The notes: a model not told the origin generated them from the letters alone. Positions 22,203-32,710 are shown, numbered from the stretch's first letter. The stretch is 64,000 nucleotides of DNA from Lacimicrobium alkaliphilum (GCF_001466725.1 NZ_CP013650.1:1860001-1924000); one strand, 5' to 3'. Numbers and translations: made by a program.

Positions 22203-22352
22203 TGTAGCCCGTCAAGAAACGAAGCGGATTGCGGGATAGTCCAGAGCTCTGCTGGATTCTTTATAGATGATCTCGCAGAGTCGCTGAGGCGCAGGGTGAG
22301 TAGAATATTTCTTCCTTCTCTGCGTCTTGGCGCCTCTGCGCGAGATTAAATT
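22203..22352. repeat. Intergenic palindromic repeats (GTAGCCCG-type half and CTCGCAGAG-type element)
   Basis: gtagcccgtcaagaaacgaa at 22204 is the left arm of a palindromic unit found complete at 27366-27437 and 57938-58016. It is followed at 22269-22349 by an element with ends atctcgcagag and ctctgcgcgagat that are inverted copies of each other. Related elements occur in at least four other gaps of this window. Confidence 0.75.
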
Positions 22353-22369
22353 ACACTTGTAACAGGCAA

Positions 22370-23113
22370 CTACTTCGGTTGGGCATCCAGGCTCTGGCCG
22401 TTGACCTTCAGGCTATTGTCACTCATCAGATACAGATACACCGGCATGATCTCTTCCGGTGTTTTTAACTGCATAGGATTTTCGCCGGGGTAAGCCCTGG
22501 CACGCATGCTGGTACGGGTGGCTCCGGGATTAATACAGTTAAAACGTATTGAGCTGCCGGAATATTCATCTGCCAGTACCTGCATCATGCCTTCGGTGGC
22601 AAATTTAGATATAGCATAAGCGCCCCAGTAAGCCCGGCCCTTGCGTCCGACACCGGATGAGGTAAATACCACCGATGCTGCCGGTGCCAGCTTTAACACT
22701 GGCAATAATGCCTGGGTCATAAAAAACTCACTGTTGAGATTAACCTGCATCACTTGCTGCCATTCCTGCTCAGGAATCTGGCTAAAGGGCCGCAAATTAC
22801 CTAATACACCAGCATTGTGCAGCAGACCGTCGAGCTGACCAAATTGTTCTTTAATGGTCTGAGCTAACTGCTGATAGTGGTTGGGCGTTGCACCCTCCAG
22901 ATCCAGTGGCACAATGGCAGGCTCCTTGCCACCCTCTGCAACAATTTGATCGTAAACCGCTTCCAGCTTTTTGACGGTGCGGCCGAGCAGTATTACCTCT
23001 GCGCCATGTCTGGCAAACTCCAGGGCTGCCGTTTTGCCAATACCATCGCCGGCGCCGGTGATCAGGATAACTTTGTTTTGTAGCGCGTTTTCAGTAACTT
23101 GATATGAAGACAT
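22370..23113 (-). CDS. yciK: YciK-type short-chain dehydrogenase/reductase
   Basis: 247 residues of a classical SDR fold: the cofactor motif ITGAGDGIGKTAA (18-30), NAG at 100-102, catalytic Ser near 152-153 (FTSSGVGRKG), Tyr166 and Lys170 (YAISK). The GVGRKGRAYWGAYAISKFATEGMM region and the C-terminal YLMSDNSLKVNGQSLDAQP are typical of YciK, a conserved enzyme of unknown physiological substrate. Start ATG at 23113. It faces glnS across the repeat region. Confidence 0.9.
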   Translation of the reverse strand: MSSYQVTENALQNKVILITGAGDGIGKTAALEFARHGAEVILLGRTVKKLEAVYDQIVAEGGKEPAIVPLDLEGATPNHYQQLAQTIKEQFGQLDGLLHNAGVLGNLRPFSQIPEQEWQQVMQVNLNSEFFMTQALLPVLKLAPAASVVFTSSGVGRKGRAYWGAYAISKFATEGMMQVLADEYSGSSIRFNCINPGATRTSMRARAYPGENPMQLKTPEEIMPVYLYLMSDNSLKVNGQSLDAQPK

Positions 23114-23397
23114 AGTGGATAAAAGCTGTTTTGAACAGGTCAGGATTCTAACACTTAATCAGTCTGTTGTGGGCTCAAATCTGAATACATCGACTTTGTC
23201 ACAAGCAATTAACAAATCTTTGCAAAAGGCTAGCAAAGTCAATAATATTGCAGTAACTTTAACTGGTCGTACATGTTGGTGAAGCCCACACTGGATCAGT
23301 CGGCAGACAGGTTGCCCGGGGGCATCCATACTGGCGAATGATAGACATCCATTGGCTCGGTGGAACAAAAACAAAAACAGGATTTTGGGGAGACACA

Positions 23398-25965
23398 ATG
23401 AAAAAATTAATAATAAGCGCGACAGTCGCAGCAGCTCTGGGGCTCTCAGGCTGTGGCGGTGAAGACACGCTGAATGATGTGAGAAATGAAGCGAATCAGG
23501 ATCCTGCGAAACCCTTCGCCCGAATAGTGTTTGATCCTGCCTCAAGTGATCTGAATATTCCCAATGATCTGTTAATGATTCCAAACGGGAGCTTTTTCGA
23601 CTTCACCCTGAACACCGAAGGTGATGCTACTTTCGACCCGTCAAATCCTCAGCATGCCTTAAGCGCACTGGATGGCTGGTCGACACATCATCCTTTTCAG
23701 ATCCGCGTTAACATGCCGGATAGTGTATCGCTTGACAGCCAGTCAGCCGGAGCAGGCGCAATTCGTTTGTATGAAGCCACTCAGGCTCTGGAAGGCGACA
23801 GTGCTACCTGCCAGGCTATTGCTGCACAGGCTGCTGCACCAGGATTACCTTGTGAACTGGGTGAAGAACTCACCTGGGGTGTGGACTTTATTACGCAGGT
23901 CAGCGATGCCGAAGGCGGCACCATTAGTGTAGTGCCCTTAAAGCCCTTAAAAGCCGCACAAGGCTATATGCTGGTAGTCACTGATGAACTGATGGATTCA
24001 GAGGGGCGCTCAGTCCGGGGCTCAAACAGCTGGGAGCTGGCCCGTCAAAACCCCGAGACCAATCCGCTTGGCTCTGCAGAACAAAAACAGCTGCAGAATA
24101 TTCTCAATTTCTTTATGACTCTGCTGGGTGGTGAAGGTTTTGCCCGGGAAGACGTGTCCTATGCTGCCTATTTCTCGACCCAGTCGGCAGGTACAGTGCT
24201 TTCTACCGTTAAGCAGTTACAGATAGGTCGGTTTGCTCAGGCCTTCGGAGCAGCGCTGGCCGGTGGTGCTGATCAGGCTGCAGCAATGCAGGCTGCCGCT
24301 CAGTTTTTGCCTGCTATTCCGGTTTCCGAAGCCGCAGTGCCTGATGCGTTCAGCGCTGTCGCGCCGGGTGTGCTGGGTGCACAAACCTGGGCCCAGTTGG
24401 GAGCCCTTGGTTTAGACTCTTGTGCTGGTTTAGCAGCAGGCATGTCAAGTGCTAATCCTCAGATTGCAGGTACTGCACAACAGGTATTCGGCCAGTTAGG
24501 CGCGTTTTGTGCAGCCAGTATGAAACAGGGGTCAATAACCTTACCCTATTACCTGAGTACCACCAACCCACAGGGGGACTGGTGGCGTGCAGCCTGCACC
24601 AATGGCGCAATGCTGCAGGCCTTGGGTCAGGAGCAGGTGGCATCGCTGATTGCTCAGGGCCAGGTGGGTGATAACAACCTGTTTTGCCAACAGGCTTCAC
24701 AGGGGCAACTGGTTGATCTGGACCTGAGTGTGCTGGGAATGGACGACCCAAGACATCTTACCAAGGTTAATCCGATTCCACAGGCTCAGAGCGAACAGAA
24801 TATTGAGGTGCAGATTACGGTGCCTGATCCGTCGTTTGCCAATATGATCAATGCCCAGCTTGGTCAACCCGCCATCTCCAAACCAGACAGTGGATGGCCT
24901 GTGGTGATATTGCAACACGGTATTACCTCCAAGAAGCAGGACATGCTGGCGGTCACCGGTGCGTTGTCGCTGGCGGGCTTTGCCACTGTGGCTATCGATC
25001 ATCCATTACACGCCAGTCGTGGATTTGAAATTGGCGGTCAGCCAGTCAATGCATCCAACGGTTTTGGCGGCAGTGCGACGGATTACCTGAACCTGTCCAG
25101 TCTGCTGACAGCAAGGGACAATGTGCGCCAGAGTATCGCCGATATTATGGGCCTGAGACTGGGTCTGAATGCAGTGGTAGATACCACTGGCGGCACCGTG
25201 GATCTTGACGGCAGCAATGTCTCCTTTATGGGGCATTCCTTAGGTGCTATTACCGGAACGGCTGCAGTAGCATTGGCAAACAACAGCTTAGGTGGCGATC
25301 TGGCCAACTTTGACGGTATGTATGCCATGAATGCAGCAACTCTGGCTAATCCGGGTGGTGGCATAGCCGGCTTCCTGCTTGAATCACCTGCTTTTGCGCC
25401 GCTGATAAAGGCTTCTCTGTTGTCACAGGCGTTGCCGGAATTCCAACAGGCGTTGCAACAATATATGCAGGCTAATGGTATCGCAGAGGTTACGCCTGAA
25501 TTGTTGACAGCTTTCTATCCGGTATTTGAGTCTCAGTTAAGCGCAGAGCAATTAGCAGAGGCGAACGCCACCTTCTCATCCTTTACCTTTGCTGCGCAAA
25601 CGGTGATTGATGCCGGTGATCCGAATAACTATGCGGCAATGCTGGGGGCCAGTACTCCGGTACATATGCTGCTGGTTGTCGGTGATGGTGGTGAGATGAA
25701 CCTGCCGGATCAGGTTGTGCCTGTTGAGACCAGTCTGCCGCTGTCGGGTGGTAAGCCGCTGGCCCAGCAGATGGGACTGCCGGCTGTGAATAGCACTACC
25801 CAGGGAAGTGGCGTGGTCAGTTTCCTTGAGGGCACCCACAGCTCGATTCTGGATCCGGGTCCAAGCGCGGCGGCCACTACGGAAATGCAGCGTCAGTTGG
25901 CTACCTTTATGGCGACCATGGGCACCACTATTCTGGTAACAGATACCTCGGTGGTTGCACAGTAA
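23398..25965 (+). CDS. VolA/Pla-1-like lipase, surface lipoprotein
   Basis: 855 residues from the ATG at 23398, which is preceded by GGGGAGA; the longer frame from 23338 would put 20 polar residues before the signal peptide. The lipobox LSGC gives lipidated Cys19. The N-terminal region (FDPASSDLNIPNDLLM, DFTLNTEGD, HPFQIRVNMP) is that of the bacterial virulence-factor lipase family. The alpha/beta-hydrolase part carries the nucleophile elbow GHSLG with Ser614. VolA of Vibrio cholerae is a surface-exposed lysophospholipase that releases fatty acids from host or environmental lipids; the same role is inferred here. Monocistronic, with its own terminator. Confidence 0.88.
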   Translation: MKKLIISATVAAALGLSGCGGEDTLNDVRNEANQDPAKPFARIVFDPASSDLNIPNDLLMIPNGSFFDFTLNTEGDATFDPSNPQHALSALDGWSTHHPFQIRVNMPDSVSLDSQSAGAGAIRLYEATQALEGDSATCQAIAAQAAAPGLPCELGEELTWGVDFITQVSDAEGGTISVVPLKPLKAAQGYMLVVTDELMDSEGRSVRGSNSWELARQNPETNPLGSAEQKQLQNILNFFMTLLGGEGFAREDVSYAAYFSTQSAGTVLSTVKQLQIGRFAQAFGAALAGGADQAAAMQAAAQFLPAIPVSEAAVPDAFSAVAPGVLGAQTWAQLGALGLDSCAGLAAGMSSANPQIAGTAQQVFGQLGAFCAASMKQGSITLPYYLSTTNPQGDWWRAACTNGAMLQALGQEQVASLIAQGQVGDNNLFCQQASQGQLVDLDLSVLGMDDPRHLTKVNPIPQAQSEQNIEVQITVPDPSFANMINAQLGQPAISKPDSGWPVVILQHGITSKKQDMLAVTGALSLAGFATVAIDHPLHASRGFEIGGQPVNASNGFGGSATDYLNLSSLLTARDNVRQSIADIMGLRLGLNAVVDTTGGTVDLDGSNVSFMGHSLGAITGTAAVALANNSLGGDLANFDGMYAMNAATLANPGGGIAGFLLESPAFAPLIKASLLSQALPEFQQALQQYMQANGIAEVTPELLTAFYPVFESQLSAEQLAEANATFSSFTFAAQTVIDAGDPNNYAAMLGASTPVHMLLVVGDGGEMNLPDQVVPVETSLPLSGGKPLAQQMGLPAVNSTTQGSGVVSFLEGTHSSILDPGPSAAATTEMQRQLATFMATMGTTILVTDTSVVAQ

Positions 25966-25988
25966 GGCGAGTCAACAGACCTTTTTAG

Positions 25989-26018
25989 AAAGCCAGGCCA
26001 GTTGAGCCTGGCTTTTTT
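25989..26018 (+). terminator. Rho-independent terminator after the lipase gene
   Basis: AAAGCCAGGC and GCCTGGCTTT form a 10-bp stem with a 7-nt loop and end in a run of six T, about 25 bp after the stop. Confidence 0.93.
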
Positions 26019-26167
26019 ATGTCCAGGGATGGACGGTATGCCGGGGTTGTCGGGAACAGATCTTCGGCGATGTCCGGAATTTCCCGGGCCCACGCGGCAA
26101 CGATTGAATACCGTCATAATGCCCTTATTATATCCACTGGCTTTTTCGAATTAACGGAGTATCAAGC

Positions 26168-27184
26168 TTGGAATTTTTATACGAATACGGACTCTTTGCC
26201 GCCAAGGCTGCAACCCTGGTCATTGCCATCCTGCTTGCTGTGGGAGGGATTGTTGGTCTGGCGAGTAAACAAAAGCAACGTAAAGGCGAACTCGAAATTC
26301 ATTCAATATCAGAGCGCATTGATGAATTGAAAGAGCAGGCTAACAACTTATTGCTTGGTAAAGATGAGGCTAAAAAGCTTCAGAAAGAAGAAAAGAAACG
26401 AAAAAAGGCAGAAAAAAAAGGCGAATCAGAAAACAAACCCAACCTCTTTGTTGTAGATTTCAAGGGTTCAATGGATGCCCATGAGGTGGACAGCCTGCGC
26501 GAAGAGATCACAGCCATACTCTGTGTTGCCAGGCCTGAAGATGAAGTGCTGGTCAGGCTGGAGTCCGGTGGTGGTGTTGTGCATGGTTATGGTCTGGCCG
26601 CTTCGCAGTTGCAGCGCCTCAGAGACGCGAATATCCGGCTCACCGTAGCCGTTGATAAGGTCGCCGCCAGTGGTGGCTATATGATGGCCTGTGTGGCGGA
26701 TAAGCTTATCGCTTCCAAGTTTGCCATTATCGGGTCAATCGGCGTGATTGCACAATTACCAAATTTTAATAAGTTGCTGAAAAAGAATGATATTGACTGG
26801 GAGCAGCATACAGCAGGTCAGTACAAGCGCACGCTGACACTGTTTGGAGAAAATAATGAAGCAGGGCGCAAGAAGTTCCGGGAGGAGCTTGAGCAGGTGC
26901 ATCTGCTGTTTAAAGACTTTGTTGGCGAACACCGCAAAGAACTGGATCTGGATAAAGTGGCAACCGGAGAGTACTGGTACGGCATTCAGGCTAAAGAGAT
27001 GAATCTGGTGGATGAGCTGAGCACCTCAGATGACTATCTGTTGGCTGCCAATCAGAATCATAAAATTTATCAGGTTAAATATAGCCTGAAGAAAAATCTG
27101 ATGGATAAGCTTGGTAAAGCGGCCAGTATTGCCGTTGAGTCCACCATTGGCCGCTTATGGCAAAAGTCCCAGCATCCTTATTAA
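26168..27184 (+). CDS. sohB: SohB inner-membrane S49-family peptidase
   Basis: 338 residues. The N-terminus MEFLYEYGLFAAKAATLVIA, one membrane anchor, a Lys/Glu-rich coiled linker (about 63-90), then the ClpP-like protease fold starting at LFVVDFKGSMDAHEVDSL. The Ser-Lys dyad is Ser168 (KVAASGGYMMACVADK) and Lys220 (AGQYKRTLTL). The sequence is co-linear with E. coli SohB throughout. The start is TTG, supported by ACGGAG at good spacing and by the family N-terminus. It acts at the inner membrane in envelope protein turnover. Confidence 0.95.
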   Translation: MEFLYEYGLFAAKAATLVIAILLAVGGIVGLASKQKQRKGELEIHSISERIDELKEQANNLLLGKDEAKKLQKEEKKRKKAEKKGESENKPNLFVVDFKGSMDAHEVDSLREEITAILCVARPEDEVLVRLESGGGVVHGYGLAASQLQRLRDANIRLTVAVDKVAASGGYMMACVADKLIASKFAIIGSIGVIAQLPNFNKLLKKNDIDWEQHTAGQYKRTLTLFGENNEAGRKKFREELEQVHLLFKDFVGEHRKELDLDKVATGEYWYGIQAKEMNLVDELSTSDDYLLAANQNHKIYQVKYSLKKNLMDKLGKAASIAVESTIGRLWQKSQHPY

Positions 27185-27224
27185 CCATTCCACTACAGAG
27201 ACATCCAGCAACCTTTGAGGCTAA

Positions 27225-27438
27225 TACCAAGTAAAACTGAACCAACTTAGTATTCAAAGGTGCTGGACAGGCAGAGGGCACCAAGTCAGAAAAGGGCTTT
27301 AACATCTCTGCGTCTTTGCGCCTCTGCGAGATCAAATGAATAAAAGCTTAAGATCTCGCAGCGGCGTAGCCTGCAAGGAGCGAAGCGGATTGCGGGGTTG
27401 AGTCTCCCCGAATTCCGCTTTGCTGCATACGGGCTACA
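27225..27438. repeat. Intergenic repeats incl. a complete GTAGCC...GGGCTAC palindrome
   Basis: The palindromic unit 27366-27437 runs from gtagcctgcaaggagcgaag to catacgggctac with a GGGG/CCCC core. Next to it, 27295-27330 holds the tctgcgtctttgcgcctctg half of the CTCGCAGAG element. Nothing here codes for protein. Confidence 0.75.
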
Positions 27439-27441
27439 GTT

Positions 27442-28788
27442 TTATTTATTCTTTTCGAAGTGTTCAAAGTCCACGTCTTCCTCGCGAGTGCCGGCGTCAG
27501 GGTCGTTATAGCGGGCTATGTCCAGCTCGCCTTCACTTTTCGCCACGATAGTGGCGACAGTACAATCCCCGGTGACATTGACCGCAGTGCGGGTCATATC
27601 CAGTAATCTGTCAACGCCGATGATCAGCGCGATACCTTCTACCGGCAGGCCTACTTGTTGCAATACCATAGCCAGCATAATCAGGCCTACACCTGGTACC
27701 CCTGCGGTACCGATGGATGCCAGAGTGGCGGTCAGAATTACCATCAGATAATCGGCGACCGAGAGATCGACTGCATACACCTGAGCAATAAAGACAGTTG
27801 CCACTCCCTGCATAATGGCGGTGCCATCCATATTGATGGTAGCGCCAAGGGGTATGGTAAAAGATGAAACCGAGTTATTAATACCCAGTTTATTTCTGGC
27901 CGTTTCCAGTGTCACTGGCAAAGTGGCACTGCTGCTTGAGGTACTGAAGGCAAACAGTGCCGCATCGCGCATTTTGCGCATCAGCATCATTGGGTTCATA
28001 CCCGATAAAACTTTAAGCAATATCGGGTAGGTCACCAGGCCGTGTACAGCCAGCACAAACAGCACCAGGAAGAAATATTTAACCAGGCTGGCAAAAGTAT
28101 CGAATCCGATAGTTGCCGAGAGTTTCGCCATTAGCGCAAATACGCCGTAAGGCGCCAGATTCATTAAGATAGTGACCAGGCGCATGACCACCTTATTAAG
28201 ATCTTCAAATACTTTGCCCAGCCTGTCGCCAGCGCTTCCGGCCATGGCCATGGCAACTCCGAAAAGCACCGCAAATACGATGATCTGAAGCATATTCCCT
28301 TCAGCCATCGCATTGATCGGATTAGTCGGGAACATATCAATAATCACCTGGGCCAGTGACGGTGCCTCAGTGGCGCTGAACTCCACATCGGCCTGAAGAT
28401 TAATGCCTTCCCCGGGAGAGACCAGAATCGCAAAAGTGATGGCCAGTGTAATGGCGATGGCGGTAGTAAGCAGATACAGGCCAATGGATTTTCCGCCTAA
28501 CCTTCCCAGCTTACTGGGCTCACTGAGATTGCAGGTACCGCAAACCAGCGAGATAAAAACCAGCGGCACCACCAGCATTTGCAGGCTGGCGATAAATATC
28601 TGACCAATAATATTAAATATACCATCGACCAAAAGTGTATACGTTGAAACCTCAAGGCCGAATACCCCAAACGTAAAATCTCCGCTATCATCAAACAGGT
28701 TTCGGAGTAGTATGCCGATAAGTATTCCGGCAATCATGCCGAAAAAGATTCTGGTGGTTAAACTGTATTTTTGTGCGGGGTTGGCCAT
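27442..28788 (-). CDS. Dicarboxylate/amino acid:cation symporter (DAACS family)
   Basis: 448 residues with the fold of GltP/DctA-type transporters. It starts KYSLTTRIFFGMIAGILIGI and has several hydrophobic helices. The hallmark serine-rich hairpin AFSTSSSSATLPVTLE and the substrate helix motifs NMDGTAIMQGVATVF and the C-terminal DMTRTAVNVTGDCTVATIVA are intact. The family imports aspartate, glutamate or C4-dicarboxylates with Na+ or H+. The precise substrate cannot be set from sequence. It ends in an acidic tail. Monocistronic, divergent from the Ig-like gene. Confidence 0.93.
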   Translation of the reverse strand: MANPAQKYSLTTRIFFGMIAGILIGILLRNLFDDSGDFTFGVFGLEVSTYTLLVDGIFNIIGQIFIASLQMLVVPLVFISLVCGTCNLSEPSKLGRLGGKSIGLYLLTTAIAITLAITFAILVSPGEGINLQADVEFSATEAPSLAQVIIDMFPTNPINAMAEGNMLQIIVFAVLFGVAMAMAGSAGDRLGKVFEDLNKVVMRLVTILMNLAPYGVFALMAKLSATIGFDTFASLVKYFFLVLFVLAVHGLVTYPILLKVLSGMNPMMLMRKMRDAALFAFSTSSSSATLPVTLETARNKLGINNSVSSFTIPLGATINMDGTAIMQGVATVFIAQVYAVDLSVADYLMVILTATLASIGTAGVPGVGLIMLAMVLQQVGLPVEGIALIIGVDRLLDMTRTAVNVTGDCTVATIVAKSEGELDIARYNDPDAGTREEDVDFEHFEKNK

Positions 28789-28910
28789 AAGGGTTCCGGT
28801 CGTTGTTCTTATTAGCGGCTAAGACTAACAAGTTTGATGGGTAAGCTGAACTGAAAAAGAACATAAAAGGTTCGGATTTTCCATGCTGATTCAAAACAAG
28901 GGAGAAAAGA

Positions 28911-31211
28911 ATGAGATCAACTCTAAGGGCCATATTAGCAGGCCTGGTAAGTCTGGCGATGGTCGCCTGTGGCGGCGGTGGTTCAGTAAGCAGAGATGAT
29001 TCAGGCGGTGGGTCTGGCTCGGATCAAAACGGTGTTGTCACCATTGAGTTTGAAGTGCTGGATTCATCAGGCAACAGCGTTGATACCAATGAACAACAAC
29101 TCAGTGCTTCCGAGCCCTGGACTATTAATGCCACCGTCAAAGAGGACTCGGCAACCTCGTCCGGTCAGTTGGTTACCTTCACTCTGCCAGTGGCGGGCTA
29201 TGCGACACTCTCTCCCTCCAGTGGCACTGCCACTACCAATAACGACGGTGTTGCCAGTATTGAGGTGCGGGCCGGTGATACGGCCGGTGGTTTCAGTGTG
29301 GTGGCTACTGCAGCAGACAGTGAGGAATTTACCTTAAACCTGACGTCAGCCGGTGATGGTAATCAGTCTACGGTGGATGTTGCCAAGCTTTCGGTGTTTG
29401 CCAGTACCACCCAGTTGCCTTCTTCAGGTTCTGATGAGGTAGAGATTATTGTACTGGCTCAGGACGAGGCTAACGCCTTAATGGAGAATGTTGAAGTCAG
29501 TTTCGCAGCCAGTTCAGGCCAGCTTAGCCAGGCAAGTATCACCACAGGTGCCGATGGCACGGCAAGAAATATTCTCACAACCCTTAATGAACCGGAAAAT
29601 CGGGAGATTCTGATTACCGCCAGAGCCGGAGGTATTACCCGTGAACTGACCGTTAATGTGGTGGGTACTGAGATCCGGCTTAATGCGCCTTCGTCTGTGA
29701 TTTTGAATGACAGTACCAATATCACTATTAATGTTGCTGATTCAGATGGGCAGGGGATTCCCAATCAACCAGTAACCCTGACGTCAGCCAATGGCAATAC
29801 GCTTTCTGATGAGACGCCTGTTACCGATGCCACAGGTCAGGTAAGTGTCACTTTCCAGGCTGAGAATTCAGGTGTGGATGTGATTACCGCGACTGCCCTG
29901 AACACCAGTGGTTCAGTCAATATCAGTGTGCAGCAGGATGAGTTCAGCTTTACCCAGACGCCGCAGTCAGATGTGGAACTGGGTGATGATGCGTCATTGA
30001 CGATCACCTGGTTAAGAGAAGGACAACCTTTTGTTGGTGGAGATATCAGTCTGAATACCACCCGGGGCACTCTTTCAGTTACCCAGGGGGTAACGAATGC
30101 CAACGGTCAGTTCAGCGTGACGATCAGTTCTGCCAATGCGGGGCCTGCATCCATATATGCCAAGGGGGAAGATGGCGCAGGCAATATCGTCAACAGCAGG
30201 GCAGATATGGAGTTTGTCGCTACTGAAGTGGACAATATTATTGTTGATGCGAGTCCAAAATCTATAGGACCCGACGGACAGAAAAGTACCATTACGGCAG
30301 TACTCAGAGATCCGCAAGGCAATCTGGTTAAGGGCAAAACCATCAACTTTACGCTGGATGATGTCACCGGTGGTAGTATCGACCCTGCAGTAGCCGTGAC
30401 GGACAGCAAAGGGTTAGCATCGACAGTCTATACCTCTAATACTGTGACTACGGGTCAGGATGCGGTGGTGGTCACTGCTACTGAACAACAATCCAGTATT
30501 GCTGAATCCACCTCAATAACGGTGGGTAACAGGGCGCAGTTTATCTCGCTGGGTACCGGTAATACCATTCAGGAGCCGGATGAAACCAGCTACCTGAAAG
30601 TGTTTACTGTGTTTGTTACCGATGTGGACTCTAACCCTGTATCAGGGGCAGATCTGACGATTACCGGCACCCCTGTTAAATATACAGAGCTGCTGGACCC
30701 TAATGCCGAACCAGGTGATGACAATTATGGGGTGCGCAGGGCGGCCTTTAATAAAGGCTATTGGTCTCCTTATCCCAGTGAAGAGGACTTCGAATACTGG
30801 GTGCCTGTATTTACCCAGGGCTGCGCCAATGAAGACGTAGACAGCGATGGCCTGCTGGATCCTAATGAGGATACTAATGGTGATGGAGAGTTGTCACCGG
30901 GTAACATTATCTCTATTGATGGCAATGTAACCACGGATGAGAACGGTCAGGCCCTGATCGAGCTGCGCTATCCACAGACCTATGGTGCCTGGGTAATGGT
31001 GAAGATTTCGGTCAGCACCGGGGTGACGGGCTCTGAATCCACCACCAGTCAGTTCTATCGGCTTGGTGTATCGAATGCAGACCTGGTTATTGAAAACTCC
31101 CGTCCTAACACCAATCCATTTGGTGACGGTCGTAACTTTGTCGAAGACCCTGATAATCCGGGTACTATGATAGATGATGGTTCAGCCAGAACCTGTACCA
31201 ATACTCTTTAA
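28911..31211 (+). CDS. Bacterial Ig-like (Big_1/invasin-type) domain lipoprotein
   Basis: 766 residues. A signal peptide ends at Cys20 (AMVAC-GGGG), so it is probably a lipoprotein with a Gly/Ser/Asp spacer. About six Ig-like repeats of some 90-100 residues follow, recognised by recurring phrases such as TTNNDGVASIEVRAG, TDATGQVSVTFQAEN, TNANGQFSVTISSAN and TDSKGLASTVYTSN. The last 180 residues hold an acidic, possibly Ca-binding stretch (DVDSDGLLDPNEDTNGDGE). The family serves in surface adhesion or as envelope scaffolds. No anchor or secretion partner lies next to it. The start ATG has GGGAG before it, and a terminator follows. Confidence 0.8.
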   Translation: MRSTLRAILAGLVSLAMVACGGGGSVSRDDSGGGSGSDQNGVVTIEFEVLDSSGNSVDTNEQQLSASEPWTINATVKEDSATSSGQLVTFTLPVAGYATLSPSSGTATTNNDGVASIEVRAGDTAGGFSVVATAADSEEFTLNLTSAGDGNQSTVDVAKLSVFASTTQLPSSGSDEVEIIVLAQDEANALMENVEVSFAASSGQLSQASITTGADGTARNILTTLNEPENREILITARAGGITRELTVNVVGTEIRLNAPSSVILNDSTNITINVADSDGQGIPNQPVTLTSANGNTLSDETPVTDATGQVSVTFQAENSGVDVITATALNTSGSVNISVQQDEFSFTQTPQSDVELGDDASLTITWLREGQPFVGGDISLNTTRGTLSVTQGVTNANGQFSVTISSANAGPASIYAKGEDGAGNIVNSRADMEFVATEVDNIIVDASPKSIGPDGQKSTITAVLRDPQGNLVKGKTINFTLDDVTGGSIDPAVAVTDSKGLASTVYTSNTVTTGQDAVVVTATEQQSSIAESTSITVGNRAQFISLGTGNTIQEPDETSYLKVFTVFVTDVDSNPVSGADLTITGTPVKYTELLDPNAEPGDDNYGVRRAAFNKGYWSPYPSEEDFEYWVPVFTQGCANEDVDSDGLLDPNEDTNGDGELSPGNIISIDGNVTTDENGQALIELRYPQTYGAWVMVKISVSTGVTGSESTTSQFYRLGVSNADLVIENSRPNTNPFGDGRNFVEDPDNPGTMIDDGSARTCTNTL

Positions 31212-31230
31212 GGTTATATCTGAGAGATAA

Positions 31231-31256
31231 AAAAACCCGCCAATTGGCGGGTTTTT
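31231..31256 (+). terminator. Terminator after the Ig-like gene (bidirectional with astB)
   Basis: AAAAACCCGCC / GGCGGGTTTTT with an AATT loop, flanked by A- and T-runs; it lies between the convergent Ig-like and astB genes and can serve both. Confidence 0.93.
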
Positions 31257-31277
31257 GTTGTTACGGAAGAAGTAAAC

Positions 31278-32615
31278 TCAGCGCTGGAAGGGGTAGACCG
31301 AACCCAGTTTAAGAATTTGCGTCAGTTCATCCAGGGCGCTGCGTGATTCCATCAGCAACTGAGGGTCACGCAGATCATCAAAACTCAGTTCATCACGATA
31401 ATGCTTATCTACCCAGGTGTTCAGGCGTTCAAACTGGGCATCATTAATTAACGTGTTGGGGTTAACGGCGTCCACCTCCTGATCCGTCAGCGCTACGCGC
31501 AGACGCAGGCAAGCCGGGCCACCGCCATTGCGCATACTCTGTTTAACGTCAAAGTAGTGGACTTTCTTTATTGGCGTATCCAATGTCACCAGTTTGTCCA
31601 GGTAGGCTGAAACCGCAGGGTTTTCCTGGCACTCAGTGGGTGCAATAATCGCCATCTCGCCATTTGGCTGGGTGATGATCTGAGTGTTGAACAGATAGGT
31701 CTTTACCGCATCTTCAACAGACACATCGGCCGTGTTGACCTTAATAAAGTGAACCTTTTCCTGGCCAAATTTACGCTGGATTTCGTCCAGCTTAGCCTGG
31801 GTGTCGAAGAAAGCCTGCTCATGGTAGAACAGCACATTCTGATTACCCACAGAGATAACATCATTGTGGAATACGCCCTGATCTATCACATCAGGGTTTT
31901 GCTGCACATAGACCACATTTTCATCGCTTAAGCCATGCAGGCGGGCAATGGCCTGACAGGATTCCAGGGTTTGCCTGGCAGGGAAGCGCTTTGGTGACGG
32001 CTTACTGGTATCAAAGGCGTAGCGTCCATAACAGAAAATCTCGACACCCGGGCGACCATATTCAGTGCAAAGGCGGGTATGATTGGCCGCGCCTTCGTCG
32101 CCAAAATGCTCGTTATCCGGCAGGTGGCGGTGATGCACAAAGTATTTCTCATTGGCAAAGGTAGCCTGTAGTATGCGGCCGGTAACGTCTGGCTCCAGCG
32201 ACCGATGAAACTTGTTGGTCAGGTTGGCCGGGGTAAAATGAACCCGGCCATCGGCGGTATCGGCACTGGGTGAGACGGTTGCGGCATTGGCGGTCCACAT
32301 ACTGGACGCGGAGCAGCAGGCCAGAAACACTTCAGTGGCTTGCTTGGCGGCTTTTTCCAGCACGTCCGCATCGCTGCCGGTAAAACCCAGGCGACGTAGT
32401 GTGACGATATCCGGGCGCTCCTGGGGCGCCAGCACACCCTGCAGCATGCCCATGTCAGCAAGGGCTTTCATCTTCTTCAGCCCCTGTTTTGCGGCTTGTC
32501 TGGGACTGCTGTTGGACTTGGCATTGTTTAGTGAAGCGACATTACCAAATGACAAACCTGCATAATTATGTGTAGGGCCGACTAATCCGTCGAAGTTGAC
32601 TTCAAACTGTTTCAT
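31278..32615 (-). CDS. astB: N-succinylarginine dihydrolase
   Basis: 445 residues, starting [27 protein letters not shown] as in AstB. It hydrolyses N2-succinylarginine to succinylornithine, ammonia and CO2 in the arginine succinyltransferase pathway. The catalytic Cys region [16 protein letters not shown], and the HNDVISVGN and [17 protein letters not shown] stretches, are intact. The other ast genes are not next to it in this window, so here it is a single-gene unit with its own promoter and an ArgR-like site. Confidence 0.97.
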   Translation of the reverse strand: MKQFEVNFDGLVGPTHNYAGLSFGNVASLNNAKSNSSPRQAAKQGLKKMKALADMGMLQGVLAPQERPDIVTLRRLGFTGSDADVLEKAAKQATEVFLACCSASSMWTANAATVSPSADTADGRVHFTPANLTNKFHRSLEPDVTGRILQATFANEKYFVHHRHLPDNEHFGDEGAANHTRLCTEYGRPGVEIFCYGRYAFDTSKPSPKRFPARQTLESCQAIARLHGLSDENVVYVQQNPDVIDQGVFHNDVISVGNQNVLFYHEQAFFDTQAKLDEIQRKFGQEKVHFIKVNTADVSVEDAVKTYLFNTQIITQPNGEMAIIAPTECQENPAVSAYLDKLVTLDTPIKKVHYFDVKQSMRNGGGPACLRLRVALTDQEVDAVNPNTLINDAQFERLNTWVDKHYRDELSFDDLRDPQLLMESRSALDELTQILKLGSVYPFQR

Positions 32616-32710
32616 TATTTCCCCGATGGTTAAGTGTTTAAGAGGATGCTCTGCCTTCTGAAGCTCCTGAAATGACGTTTTTATGGGGCGGGTCTGAAGC
32701 AGAGAAAGTC

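Noticed and set aside
26019..26330. 103-codon plus frame overlapping the start of sohB
   Set aside because: It begins just after a terminator and overlaps sohB in another frame; sohB matches its family from the first residue.
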